From Alphaproteobacteria bacterium (GTDB lineage: Bacteria > Myxococcota_A > UBA796 > GCA-2862545), in the NCBI GenBank assembly GCA_020632955.1, contig JACKEO010000012.1, positions 62,001 to 126,000 of the forward strand: a DNA stretch of 64,000 nt. Direction: 5' to 3'. Made by a program: the position numbers and the translations under genes. The notes under the pieces were generated by a model. It made no database searches. It saw only the letters and a program-made list of their open reading frames with translations, and was not told where the DNA came from. Below, piece after piece: positions 34,017 through 42,498 of the stretch; position 1 is the first letter of the stretch, and every line of letters starts with the position of its first letter.

Positions 34017-36283
34017 CCTCGCTGCTCCTCGCCCTGCTCGCCTGCGGCGGTCCCGCCACGCCGGAGCGTCCGCCGTCGCCCCCGGGGCCGAACGTGCTGC
34101 TGGTGACCCTCGACACCGTGCGGGCCGATCGCCTCGGGTCGTACGGGCATGCGGCGGCCCGCACCGCCACGCTGGACGCCCTGGCCGCGCGCGGGCGCCG
34201 CTTCGCGCGCGCCTACGCCCCCGTCCCCCTCACGATCCCCTCCCACGCCACGCTGCTCACCGGGCTGCTGCCGCCCACGCACGGCGTGCGGGCCAACGGC
34301 GACCGCCCCCTGGGGCTGGAGTTCACCACGCTGGCGGAGCACCTCGGGCGCGAGGGCTACGCGACGGGCGCGGCCGTGGCGGCCTTCGTCACCACGCGGC
34401 CCTGGCAGCTCGACCAGGGCTACACCACCTACCTCGAGCCCCGGGTGCCGGAGGGCGGCGACTACTGGCACGCCGCGCGCACCGCCGACGCCGTGGTGGA
34501 CGACGCGCTGGGCTGGCTGGCCGCGCGGGGCGGCGGGCCCTGGCACCTGTGGGTCCACCTGTACGACGCCCACCACCCCTACGATCCGCCCGAGGGCTAC
34601 GTCGATCCCGAGGACCCGCGGCCCTACGACGGCGAGATCGCCTTCCTCGACGATCAGCTGGCCCGCCTGTTCGAGGCGGTGGACCCCGCGCGCACCCTGG
34701 TGGTGGTGGCGGGCGATCACGGGGAGTCCCTCGGCGAACACGGCGAGCTCACCCACGGCCTGTACGTGTACGAGGCCACCCAGCGGGTGCCGCTCATCTT
34801 CGCCGGTCCGGGCGTGGAGCCCGGGGTGGAGGAGGCACCGGTCTCCCTGGCCGACGTGCTGCCGCGCGTGCTCGACGTCCTCGACCTGCCGGTGCCCGTC
34901 GACCTCGACGGCGCCGTGGAGCGCGTCACCCCGGTGCCCCTGGAGTCGTGGCAGTTCGCCCAGCGCTTCGGGGTGGCGCCGCACCTGGCGATCGTGGACG
35001 GTCCGCTCAAGCTGATCGACCTGCCGCGCCCCGAGCTCTACGACGTGGTGGCCGACCCCCACGAGGTGCACGACCTCGCCGCCGACCGGCCCGAGGAGGT
35101 GGCCCGGCTGCGCGCCCTGCTCGGGCTGCGCGGCGATCGCCCCCCGGGCGCCTCCGCCCCCCCCACGGGGAGCGACGTGATGCGCGGCCTGCAGGCGCTC
35201 GGCTACACCGTGCCCGACGCGCCCGTGGGCGATCGGCGCACCCTGCCCGATCCGAAGGACCACACCCGACTCGTCACCCTGCTGCAGCAGGCCGACCTGC
35301 TCGCCACGGCGAAGGACGACGAGGGGGCGGAGGCCGCGCTGCGCGAGGCGCTGACCACCCACCCGCACGTGGTGGAGCTCTGGGCGCGCCTGGCGAGCCA
35401 GCTCGGTCGCACGGGGAAGGAGGCGGCCGCGGAAGAGGCGCTCGCGCAGGGGCTGGCGCGCGATCCCGAGGATCCGCAGCTCCTGGCGCTGGAGGGCAAC
35501 CGCCTCGCGAAGGCCGGGCAGTACGTGGAGGCCTCCGTCGCCTTCCGCAGCGCGGCCCTGCGCATGCCCTACGCCCCGCGGCTGCGAGGGCTGGCCGTGG
35601 GCGCGCTCCGCTTCGCGGGCAAGCCCGGCGACGCGGGCCGCCTCGGGGAGGAGTGGCTGGCCACCTACCCGGACGACGTCTACCTGGCGGGGGCGCTGGG
35701 GGTGGTGCGCGTGGAGCAGGGCCGCATGGGCGAGGCCGCGCCGTTGCTCGCCGCCGGCTGCGAGGCCGACCCCCCGCCGCTGCAGGCCTGCTACTGGGCC
35801 GCCGCCGCCTCCTACGGCAGCGGCTTCGTGGAGGCCTCCCTGCGGCAGCTGGCCCGCGAGGTGGAGGCCCACCCCAGCCACGTGCGCGCCGCGCTCACCC
35901 TGGCCAACCTGGGCCTCGAGCAGCAGCGGTGGGAGCTGGCGCTCCAGGGCGCCGAGGCCGCGGTGGCCAGGCTCCCCGAGGACCCCGACCCCTGGTACCT
36001 GCTGGTGCAGTCGCTGTTCAACCTCGGCCGCTTCGGCGAGGCACGCGAAGCCCTGCCCAAGGGGCTGGCCCTCGATCCGGAGCACCCCGAGCTGCTCCTC
36101 ATGGACGCCAACCTCCTCGCGAAGGCGGGTCAGCGCGACCAGGGCGAGCAGCGCTTCCGACAGGCCCAGGAGGCGCTCGCGGCGCGCACCGGGCTGTCGC
36201 GCGAGGCCGTGGGCCTGCCACCGCTGACGGAGGGGGAGGCCCCGTCCGACGCCGCGCGCCCGGGGTGGTCGCAGGGGGAGTGA
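34013..36283 (+). CDS. Sulfatase-fold (alkaline phosphatase superfamily) lipoprotein with TPR tail
   Basis: A 756-residue predicted lipoprotein (lipobox LLALLACG, Cys11). Residues about 27-385 form the sulfatase fold: NVLLVTLDTVRADRLGSYG (metal Asp), GDHGESLGEHGELTHG (metal ligands). The nucleophile position of the sulfatase motif, normally Cys or Ser in C-x-P-S-R, is Thr74 in LTIPSHATLLTG, so formylglycine-dependent sulfatase activity is unlikely; a phosphatase, phosphodiesterase or phosphotransferase role fits better. Residues about 430-730 are tandem TPR repeats. It is coupled to the preceding TPR gene. Envelope location is inferred from the lipobox. Confidence 0.85.
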   Translation: MTSLLLALLACGGPATPERPPSPPGPNVLLVTLDTVRADRLGSYGHAAARTATLDALAARGRRFARAYAPVPLTIPSHATLLTGLLPPTHGVRANGDRPLGLEFTTLAEHLGREGYATGAAVAAFVTTRPWQLDQGYTTYLEPRVPEGGDYWHAARTADAVVDDALGWLAARGGGPWHLWVHLYDAHHPYDPPEGYVDPEDPRPYDGEIAFLDDQLARLFEAVDPARTLVVVAGDHGESLGEHGELTHGLYVYEATQRVPLIFAGPGVEPGVEEAPVSLADVLPRVLDVLDLPVPVDLDGAVERVTPVPLESWQFAQRFGVAPHLAIVDGPLKLIDLPRPELYDVVADPHEVHDLAADRPEEVARLRALLGLRGDRPPGASAPPTGSDVMRGLQALGYTVPDAPVGDRRTLPDPKDHTRLVTLLQQADLLATAKDDEGAEAALREALTTHPHVVELWARLASQLGRTGKEAAAEEALAQGLARDPEDPQLLALEGNRLAKAGQYVEASVAFRSAALRMPYAPRLRGLAVGALRFAGKPGDAGRLGEEWLATYPDDVYLAGALGVVRVEQGRMGEAAPLLAAGCEADPPPLQACYWAAAASYGSGFVEASLRQLAREVEAHPSHVRAALTLANLGLEQQRWELALQGAEAAVARLPEDPDPWYLLVQSLFNLGRFGEAREALPKGLALDPEHPELLLMDANLLAKAGQRDQGEQRFRQAQEALAARTGLSREAVGLPPLTEGEAPSDAARPGWSQGE

Positions 36284-36305
36284 GCGCTGCCCGGAGCGGC
36301 TTGGC

Positions 36306-37082
36306 CTAGGGCACGTACTCCTGGGTGTTCACCCGCTCGTCCCACGTGACCTTGCGCGCCACCTTGTCCCACACGGCGTCGTGCGCGTAGGGCGCCCAGG
36401 TGGCGCCGGAGGTCTGGGCCTCGGGGATGAACAGCAGCACCGTGCCGGTGGTGCTCAGCGCGCTCGCGTCCTTGTTGTCGGCGTCGAAGCCCACGCCCAC
36501 CTGCAGCGGGAAGTCCTGGATGCTGCGCGTCTGCCGCTGGGTGCTGGTGCAGTTCAGCGTCTGGCCCTCCACCACGTCGGGCGGTGGCAGATCAGTGTCG
36601 GTGTCGGTGTCGTTCTCGAGCGTGGACGGGTAGTGCAGCGCTTTCTGCGGCTCGCCCAGCGACACCGTGAAGACGAAGTCGCAGCGCGGGCAGTCCTTGT
36701 GGCGGGGCTGCAGCGGGTCGGCCTGCGACGGGAAGGCCGTCTTCCAGTCGGTCATCGACTGGGTGAACATGCAGCGGGCGACGCCCTTGCCCTCCTGCTG
36801 CGACAGGGGGCCCGTCCAGCGGGAGGTGATCGCCTGCCACCCGTTGAAGCGGCTGCCGGGGAAGACCGTGGCCTCGCCGCGCACCTCCACCGCGAAGAAG
36901 GCGCCCGTGTCGTCGGAGTCGCGCGACGGCGTGGAGTCGGCCGGCGTGCTGTCGGTGTCGTCGGGGAAGGTGTCGTCGATCACCGGCGTGGTGTCGGTGT
37001 CCTCGCCCTTGTCGTCGCCCCCGCCGCAGGCGGCAAGGACCAGGAGCAGGGCGGGGATCGGGTGGACGGTGCTGCTGCGCAT
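36306..37082 (-). CDS. Lipoprotein with acidic Asp/Thr linker
   Basis: A 258-residue predicted lipoprotein: lipobox LLLVLAACGGG (Cys about residue 19), then a ~35-residue low-complexity linker rich in Asp, Thr, Ser and Pro, then a soluble domain with CPRCDFVFTVSLGEP (CxxC) and a second acidic run of alternating Asp and Thr. The soluble domain is unrecognised. GAGGAGG precedes ATG 37082 by four bases. It is divergent from the ALDH gene, with 106 bases between starts. Confidence 0.8.
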   Translation of the reverse strand: MRSSTVHPIPALLLVLAACGGGDDKGEDTDTTPVIDDTFPDDTDSTPADSTPSRDSDDTGAFFAVEVRGEATVFPGSRFNGWQAITSRWTGPLSQQEGKGVARCMFTQSMTDWKTAFPSQADPLQPRHKDCPRCDFVFTVSLGEPQKALHYPSTLENDTDTDTDLPPPDVVEGQTLNCTSTQRQTRSIQDFPLQVGVGFDADNKDASALSTTGTVLLFIPEAQTSGATWAPYAHDAVWDKVARKVTWDERVNTQEYVP

Positions 37083-37188
37083 CGCGCCTCCTCGGGCGGC
37101 GAAGGGTAGCACCGTCGGGGCCTCCCTGCCGGTCGGGACAGCGGCGTGCGGGAAGCGATACACGGGCGCCTGCTGATCCGGAGCCCCC

Positions 37189-38709
37189 ATGCACCCCGTC
37201 CTGTCCCGTCTCGGTCTCGCCGCCGAGCTCCCCGGCGCCGCGAGCCACGGCGACCTGTCCACCACCGGCCCGCTCGTGGCCAGCACCAACCCCACCACGG
37301 GCGAGGCGCTGGCGCAGGTCCGGCTGGCCTCGCGCGAGGACTACGAGACGGTGGTCACCCGCGCCCAGGAGGCCTTCGCCCGCTGGCGGCTGGTGCCGGC
37401 TCCGAAGCGCGGCGAGATCGTGCGCGCGATGGGCGACGCCCTCCGCCGCCACAAGGACGACCTGGGCGACCTGGTGACCCTCGAGGTGGGGAAGCTCCGC
37501 TCCGAGGGCCACGGCGAGGTGCAGGAGGCCATCGACATGGCCGACTTCGCCGTGGGCCTGTCGCGCCAGCTCGCCGGCCAGACCTTCCACTCCGAGCGGC
37601 CGCAGCACCGCATGTACGAGCAGTGGCACCCGCTGGGCGTGGTGGGGGTGATCACCGCCTTCAACTTCCCCCACGCCGTGTGGGCGTGGAACGCGATGCT
37701 CGCGCTGGTGTGCGGCGACGCCGTGATCTGGAAGCCCAGCCTCAAGGCGCCGCTCACCGCGCTGGCCACCCACCGCATCTGCGACGCCGTGCTCACCGAG
37801 GCCGGTCACCCCGGCGTGCTCGGCCTGGTGATCGGGGCCGACGACGAGGTGGGGCGCGCGCTGGTGGACGACCGCCGCGTGCCGCTGATCTCGGCCACCG
37901 GGTCTTGCCGGATGGGCCGCGCCGTCGGGGCCGCCGTCGCGGGGCGCCTCGGGCGCTCCCTGCTGGAGCTGGGCGGCAACAACGCGGTGATCGTGCACAG
38001 TGACGCCGACCTCGAGCTGGCCCTCCGGGCCGTGGCCTTCGGCGCCATGGGCACCAGCGGGCAGCGCTGCACCACCACCCGTCGCCTGCTCGTGCACGAG
38101 GACGTGGCCGACACCTTCCTGCCGCGGCTGGAGCGCGTGTACCGCAGCGCGAAGGTGGGCGATCCGCTCGCCGACGGCACGCTGGTGGGCCCGCTCATCG
38201 ACGAGGACGCCGTGCGGGGCTTCGAGCACGCGGTGGCGCAGGCGCGCGCCCAGGGCGCCGAGCTGGTGGCGGGCGGGTCGCGCGTCGACGGTCCCGGCCA
38301 CTTCGTGCAGCCCACCCTGCTGCGCGCCGCCCCCGACCTGCCGATGGTGCGGGAGGAGACCTTCGCGCCCATCCTGTACGTGTCGACCTATCGCGACCTC
38401 GGCGAGGCCATCGCCTGGCAGAACAGCGTGGACCAGGGCCTGTCGTCGGCGATCTTCACCGAGTCCTTCCGCGCCTCGCAGCGCTTCCTGTCGCACGCCG
38501 GCTCCGACTGCGGCATCGCCAACGTGAACATCGGCACGTCGGGCGCCGAGATCGGCGGCGCCTTCGGCGGCGAGAAGGACACCGGCGGCGGCCGCGAGGC
38601 CGGCAGCGACGCCTGGAAGGCCTACATGCGCCGCCAGACCTGCACCCTGAACTGGGGCGACGACCTGCCCCTGGCCCAGGGCGTGGTCTTCGACGTCGGC
38701 GAGGGCTGA
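37189..38709 (+). CDS. Aldehyde dehydrogenase, ALDH7 (aminoadipate-semialdehyde / piperideine-6-carboxylate dehydrogenase) type
   Basis: A 506-residue NAD-dependent dehydrogenase. VITAFNFPHAVWAWN is the cofactor-site start, LLELGGNNAVIV carries the catalytic Glu, GTSGQRCTTTRRLLVHEDV the catalytic Cys, and the C-terminal VNIGTSGAEIGGAFGGEK and GSDAWKAYMRRQTCTLNW are hallmarks of ALDH7 (antiquitin). The likely reaction is oxidation of 2-aminoadipate semialdehyde in lysine catabolism. ATG 37189 has GGAG five bases upstream. It stands alone, ended by tandem hairpins. Confidence 0.92.
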   Translation: MHPVLSRLGLAAELPGAASHGDLSTTGPLVASTNPTTGEALAQVRLASREDYETVVTRAQEAFARWRLVPAPKRGEIVRAMGDALRRHKDDLGDLVTLEVGKLRSEGHGEVQEAIDMADFAVGLSRQLAGQTFHSERPQHRMYEQWHPLGVVGVITAFNFPHAVWAWNAMLALVCGDAVIWKPSLKAPLTALATHRICDAVLTEAGHPGVLGLVIGADDEVGRALVDDRRVPLISATGSCRMGRAVGAAVAGRLGRSLLELGGNNAVIVHSDADLELALRAVAFGAMGTSGQRCTTTRRLLVHEDVADTFLPRLERVYRSAKVGDPLADGTLVGPLIDEDAVRGFEHAVAQARAQGAELVAGGSRVDGPGHFVQPTLLRAAPDLPMVREETFAPILYVSTYRDLGEAIAWQNSVDQGLSSAIFTESFRASQRFLSHAGSDCGIANVNIGTSGAEIGGAFGGEKDTGGGREAGSDAWKAYMRRQTCTLNWGDDLPLAQGVVFDVGEG

Positions 38710-38723
38710 CCCCCGCCGTAGCT

Positions 38724-38784
38724 CAAGGCGGGGCTGGGCCCCCGCCGCAATCGGGCCTTCCAAGGCGGGGCTGGGCCCCCGCCG
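38724..38784. terminator. Two copies of a 24-base hairpin repeat between convergent genes
   Basis: The same 24-base sequence occurs at 38724-38747 and 38761-38784. Each copy folds into a 7-bp stem (GGCGGGG with CCCCGCC) around a short loop. They lie between the stops of the ALDH gene and the leftward gene at 38794, where a bidirectional terminator is expected. Confidence 0.65.
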
Positions 38785-38793
38785 TGATCGGGT

Positions 38794-39390
38794 TCACTCG
38801 CGTTGGAGGGCCTTCACCGAGAAGACCGCGGCCTTCACCACCCGCTCCAGCGCCTTGGGGTCGAGCACGCGGCCCGCCTGCTCCCAGCGCAGCTTGCGCC
38901 GGTCCAGGTGCAGGTCGTCGGCGTCGCGCGCCAGCACGACCAGGGCGAGGCGGGCCTCCTCGTCGAAGAGGCGGGCCACCGCGTCGGCGTCGCTCCCCGT
39001 CACCCGGTAGAGCTTGTCGAAGCGCGCGTCGCCGAACTCCAGGTCGTGCACGCCGAAGCCGTGGGCGAGGTTGGAGAGCACGTTCTCGCGGCCGAGCCGG
39101 ACGTCGATGGGCAGCTGCGGCTCGATGCCCGCCTCCACCACGGTGACGAGGCGCTCGAACGACCCGATGCCCTGGGTGGTGGTGCGGATGGCGATGGGCA
39201 CGCCGTCCACCTCGCCCTTCACCCGTCCGGGCTGCAGGAAGCCCTTCTGCCTCCACTGGAGCCCGAGCTCCTCGGCGGCCGTGCGGAAGGCGCGGCGGTG
39301 CTTCAGGCTCAGGCGCACCATGAGGAGGGCGGCGAGCACGATCGCGGCGACCACGCCCGACATCGCCACCCAGATGTGCTCGGCCAGCAT
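38794..39390 (-). CDS. Membrane-anchored protein of unknown function
   Basis: A 198-residue protein with one N-terminal transmembrane helix (VAMSGVVAAIVLAALLMVRL) and a soluble alpha/beta domain with GFLQPGRVKGEVDGVPIAI and GRENVLSNLAHGFG. The layout (anchor, then a domain that appears to compare a short-range internal motif) resembles DUF3137-like proteins, but the match is weak. Last gene of a leftward run, 45 bases after the coiled-coil/Cys-motif gene. Confidence 0.72.
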   Translation of the reverse strand: MLAEHIWVAMSGVVAAIVLAALLMVRLSLKHRRAFRTAAEELGLQWRQKGFLQPGRVKGEVDGVPIAIRTTTQGIGSFERLVTVVEAGIEPQLPIDVRLGRENVLSNLAHGFGVHDLEFGDARFDKLYRVTGSDADAVARLFDEEARLALVVLARDADDLHLDRRKLRWEQAGRVLDPKALERVVKAAVFSVKALQRE

Positions 39391-39435
39391 GGCGCCTCCC
39401 GGGACGTGACGGGCCCGTGGGACCTGGGGTGGGGC

Positions 39436-40119
39436 CTACGCGTCGACGCGGGTGGCCGCGACCTGGGCGCCCTCGACCCGCACCTTGCCTCGGCTCAGCG
39501 TGGCCGCGGCGCCCACGAACTCCTTGCCGGCGATCCGCCACTGGCGCTCGTCGCCGTCGAAGCCCACCGTGCCGTCGGGGCTGATGAAGCCCGGGAGCGT
39601 GCCGCGCTTCCACATCTGGTAGTGACGGCCGCAGAAGCCGCGGGCGCGGTGGGCGCCGTCGCAGTCGGGCACCTTGCAGCCGCGATCGCCCGCGGGGGCT
39701 GCGGCGGGGGCGGCGGCCTTCGGCGCGGCGGGGGCGGGGGCGGCGGGCTCCTTGCGGCGCAGCGCCACCAGCTCCTTGCCGAGCTGGTCGAAGCGGGAGC
39801 GCAGGGTGTCGAGGGCGGCGGCGAGGGCGTCGTCCTTGGCGGCGATGCCGGCCACGCGCAGGGCCAGGTCGTCCTGCTCGGAGCCCTCGACCTCCTCGCG
39901 GACCGACTCCAGGGCCTCGCGCAGGGAGGCGACCTCGCTGCGCAGGTCGTCGACCGCGCGCCGGGCGTGGTCGACCTTCGACGCCAGCTCGCGCACCTCG
40001 GCCGGCTCGGCGAGATCGTGCTCGTCGAGGATGCGGGAGGCGAGCTCGCGGATGCGGGTCTCGAGGACGGCCGCCAGCGGCGCCGACAGCAGGGAGGACA
40101 GGGTGCTTCGGATGCCCAT
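39436..40119 (-). CDS. Coiled-coil protein with C-terminal Cys/His motif
   Basis: A 227-residue protein. Residues about 20-125 are a heptad-rich coiled coil (VDHARRAVDDLRSEVASLRE), 126-145 an Ala/Pro linker, and the C-terminal part has C-x4-C...C-x2-H (GCKVPDC then RGFCGRHYQMWKRG), a putative zinc-binding knuckle found in several unrelated bacterial proteins. It starts MGIRSTLSSLLSAP, similar to its upstream neighbour's start. Both lie after a TetR gene; a granule- or DNA-associated role is only a guess. Confidence 0.72.
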   Translation of the reverse strand: MGIRSTLSSLLSAPLAAVLETRIRELASRILDEHDLAEPAEVRELASKVDHARRAVDDLRSEVASLREALESVREEVEGSEQDDLALRVAGIAAKDDALAAALDTLRSRFDQLGKELVALRRKEPAAPAPAAPKAAAPAAAPAGDRGCKVPDCDGAHRARGFCGRHYQMWKRGTLPGFISPDGTVGFDGDERQWRIAGKEFVGAAATLSRGKVRVEGAQVAATRVDA

Positions 40120-40144
40120 GGGCGTGCCTCCAGGAAGGGTGCGG

Positions 40145-40549
40145 TCAGGCGGCGGGAAGGTCGCGGGACGGCGGAGCGGGATCGTGCAGGCGGGCCGCGA
40201 GCTCGTCGAGCCCGCCCGAGAGCTGGCGGACCTGGCGGTCGAAGCCCGCGAGCCGCTCCTCGGTGCGCTCGAAGAGATCGTCGGCCTCGCCGCCGAAGAG
40301 CAGCTCGAGCTCGTCGTCGAGACCGCTGGCCATCGCGTCGGTGGCCTGGCGCAGCGCGTGCAGCTCGCCGTCGCGCGCGGCGAGCTCCCGCTGCACGCCG
40401 GCCAGTGCCGCCCGCACGCCGTCGAGCTCGGCGTGGCGCACGGTGGGACGCACCTCGAGGGTCTCCTCGATCACGGTGCACACCGCGCCGTCGAGCAGGC
40501 GCACGAGCGCCTCGAGCAGACCGCCGGTGATCGAGCTGGACAGACCCAT
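40145..40549 (-). CDS. Small coiled-coil protein downstream of TetR regulator
   Basis: A 134-residue helical protein with no transmembrane segment. Its start (MGLSSSITGGLLEALVRLL) resembles that of the next gene, and the centre is coiled-coil (LAGVQRELAARDGELHALRQ). A phasin-like or scaffold role would fit the amphipathic N terminus, but there is no family match by eye. ATG 40549 has GGAG five bases upstream; it follows the TetR gene by 23 bases. Confidence 0.7.
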   Translation of the reverse strand: MGLSSSITGGLLEALVRLLDGAVCTVIEETLEVRPTVRHAELDGVRAALAGVQRELAARDGELHALRQATDAMASGLDDELELLFGGEADDLFERTEERLAGFDRQVRQLSGGLDELAARLHDPAPPSRDLPAA

Positions 40550-40572
40550 GCCGTCTCCTCTCCGAGGGGTGT

Positions 40573-41238
40573 CTACTCGATCGGCGCGGGGGACTCCAGC
40601 GCCCCGACGGCCTCGACCGCGGCGAGCACCGCGTCGGCATCGTCGGGATCGGCCAGGATCCCGCGCAGGATGGTGCGAAAGCCCTCGGTGGCGAGACGAT
40701 CGCGCGGCGGCGCGATGCCGATCGCGGCCTGCCCGCCCACCCCGTCGATCAGCGCCTTGAGCATCTGGGCCACCGCCACCGGGTCCATCGGTCGGAAGGC
40801 CCCCTCGACGATGCCCTGGGCGAAGATGCGGGCCACGGCGTCGACGAAGCGCTGGTGCAGCGCCTCGCACTCGGCGCGGATCTCCTCGTCGCGCACCCCG
40901 AGCTCGGTCATCATCAGGAAGAAGCGCGGGGGACGGTCGAGGCTGAAGAAGTAGCCGAGGTAGGCGCGGCCCACCTCGAGCAGGCGCACCAGGGCCGGGG
41001 CCTCCCGTCGCTCCGCCTCCTCGAGGAAGGCGTAGGTGGAGTCGTGCTCGGCGAGCACGAGGGCCATGAAGAGGTCGCGCTTGCTCGGGTAGTAGAAGTA
41101 GACCGCGCCCTTCGACAGCCTGGCGCGCCGGGCCACGTCGGCCACCCGCGTGGCGGCGTACCCCTGCTCGATGAACTCCTCGCGTGCGCTCGCGAGGATC
41201 TGTGCCCGGCGCTCGGGCTCGGACAGGTGCTTCGTCAC
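40573..41238 (-). CDS. TetR-family transcriptional regulator
   Basis: A 221-residue repressor. The N-terminal helix-turn-helix reads AREEFIEQGYAATRVADVAR followed by LSKGAVYFYYPSKRDLFMAL, a textbook TetR domain at residues about 10-60. The C-terminal ligand domain is variable. GTG 41238 gives the normal spacing to the helix-turn-helix; its Shine-Dalgarno is weak. It precedes the two coiled-coil genes and probably regulates this unit; no operator was identified. Confidence 0.92.
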   Translation of the reverse strand: MTKHLSEPERRAQILASAREEFIEQGYAATRVADVARRARLSKGAVYFYYPSKRDLFMALVLAEHDSTYAFLEEAERREAPALVRLLEVGRAYLGYFFSLDRPPRFFLMMTELGVRDEEIRAECEALHQRFVDAVARIFAQGIVEGAFRPMDPVAVAQMLKALIDGVGGQAAIGIAPPRDRLATEGFRTILRGILADPDDADAVLAAVEAVGALESPAPIE

Positions 41239-41329
41239 GTCCCGCCTGGACCTCGGGACCGACCATAGCACGCCCCCGGCGCGACCCGTGCCGGGCCCGT
41301 GCGCGCCGGAGCGGCGGCGATCGGGCCGC

Positions 41330-42409
41330 TCACCGGTTGCGGGAGGGGGACGGGGCCCGACGCGACGCCGACCGGGCACCCGGCGCCGGGTGGGGCACGA
41401 GGCCCTCGTGGGCGGCTCGCCGCAGCAGGGCGGGCCAGCTCGTGTCGGGCCACCGGGTGAGCACGTGCCACACCAGGGCGGCCCCTTCGGCCACGTGGGT
41501 GTGGAGCCAGGCCTCGTCGGCCTCGCGCAGGGTGCCGTGCCGCGCGGCCTCGGGCGCGGGGAAGACCACGCAGGCCTCGTCCTCCAGCTCGAGCACCAGC
41601 AGGGGCAGCTCCACCACCTCGCGCACCGGCGCGCCGTCGCCCGGCACGAGCAGCTCGGCCTCGCGCAGCGCGCGCCCGCCCCGCACCAGCGTGACGAGGC
41701 CCTCGCGGGTGACGCGACCGCCCTCGCGCAGGGTCCACCGGTCGCCGTCGAGCACGAGGAGGCCCTGCGGATCGCCCTGGTGCAGACCGAAGGCGTCGAG
41801 CGGCGGGGCGGCCCCCCGCCACACGCGCAGCGCGGTGCGATCCCAGGCGGCGGCCGGCAGGCGCTCCCGCAGGAAGCGCAGCGCCTGGCCCGCGGGATCG
41901 TCGATCACCTGGCGGCAGGTGACCTCGCCCGTGGCCATGGAGCGCAGGCCGCCGTGGGCCCCGAGCAGGCGCTCCGTGGTGTCGACCCGCACGTCGTCGG
42001 GGTGCCAGGCCAGGTCGGGCTCCACCAGGAAGCGCGCGGCGAAGCGCACCCGATCCCGATCCGTGAGCACGAGGACCGCCTCGAGGCGCTCGGCGCGGCG
42101 GGTGGGGCGCACGTGCACCGTGGCCGTGTGGATCTCGGCGAGCGGCACGGCCAGCGTGCGGCCGGCGGTGGCGTCCTCGAGGCGCAGGTGGGTGGCGTCG
42201 AGGGTGAGGTGCGCGGGGCGATCCCCGCGCCGCCACAGCCAGAGCTCGGCGGCGAGCAGGCCCGTGACCAGGGGCACCGGCACCCACCACCAGGCGCCCA
42301 GGCCCACGAGCGCCAGGCTCGCGGCGAGGCCCACGGCGCCGGCGATCACGCGGATGGCGGGACCGAGGATCCCGTCCAACGCGATCGGCGTGCCGCTCAG
42401 CCTCACCAT
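41330..42409 (-). CDS. Membrane protein with cytoplasmic beta-rich domain, unknown function
   Basis: A 359-residue protein with two N-terminal transmembrane helices (about 15-55, IRVIAGAVGLAASLALVGLG and VPVPLVTGLLAAELWLW) followed by a beta-rich domain of the type seen in bacterial PH-like or DUF2550-like membrane proteins (HLTLDATHLRLEDATAG, TATVHVRPTRRAERL). ATG 42409 has GGAGG six bases upstream. Function unknown; it sits in a leftward run with the rhomboid-like gene. Confidence 0.72.
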   Translation of the reverse strand: MVRLSGTPIALDGILGPAIRVIAGAVGLAASLALVGLGAWWWVPVPLVTGLLAAELWLWRRGDRPAHLTLDATHLRLEDATAGRTLAVPLAEIHTATVHVRPTRRAERLEAVLVLTDRDRVRFAARFLVEPDLAWHPDDVRVDTTERLLGAHGGLRSMATGEVTCRQVIDDPAGQALRFLRERLPAAAWDRTALRVWRGAAPPLDAFGLHQGDPQGLLVLDGDRWTLREGGRVTREGLVTLVRGGRALREAELLVPGDGAPVREVVELPLLVLELEDEACVVFPAPEAARHGTLREADEAWLHTHVAEGAALVWHVLTRWPDTSWPALLRRAAHEGLVPHPAPGARSASRRAPSPSRNR

Positions 42410-42498
42410 GCCCCGCCTCCAGCTCCACAGCCTACGCCGCGCGGACGGGGGGCGCTCGGGGTCCTGCGCGCCGGACCCCCGAAGGGGCCGGGGCCCGG

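Noticed and set aside
33518..36085. An 855-codon minus-strand frame
   Set aside because: Antisense shadow of the sulfatase-fold/TPR genes; no motif found.
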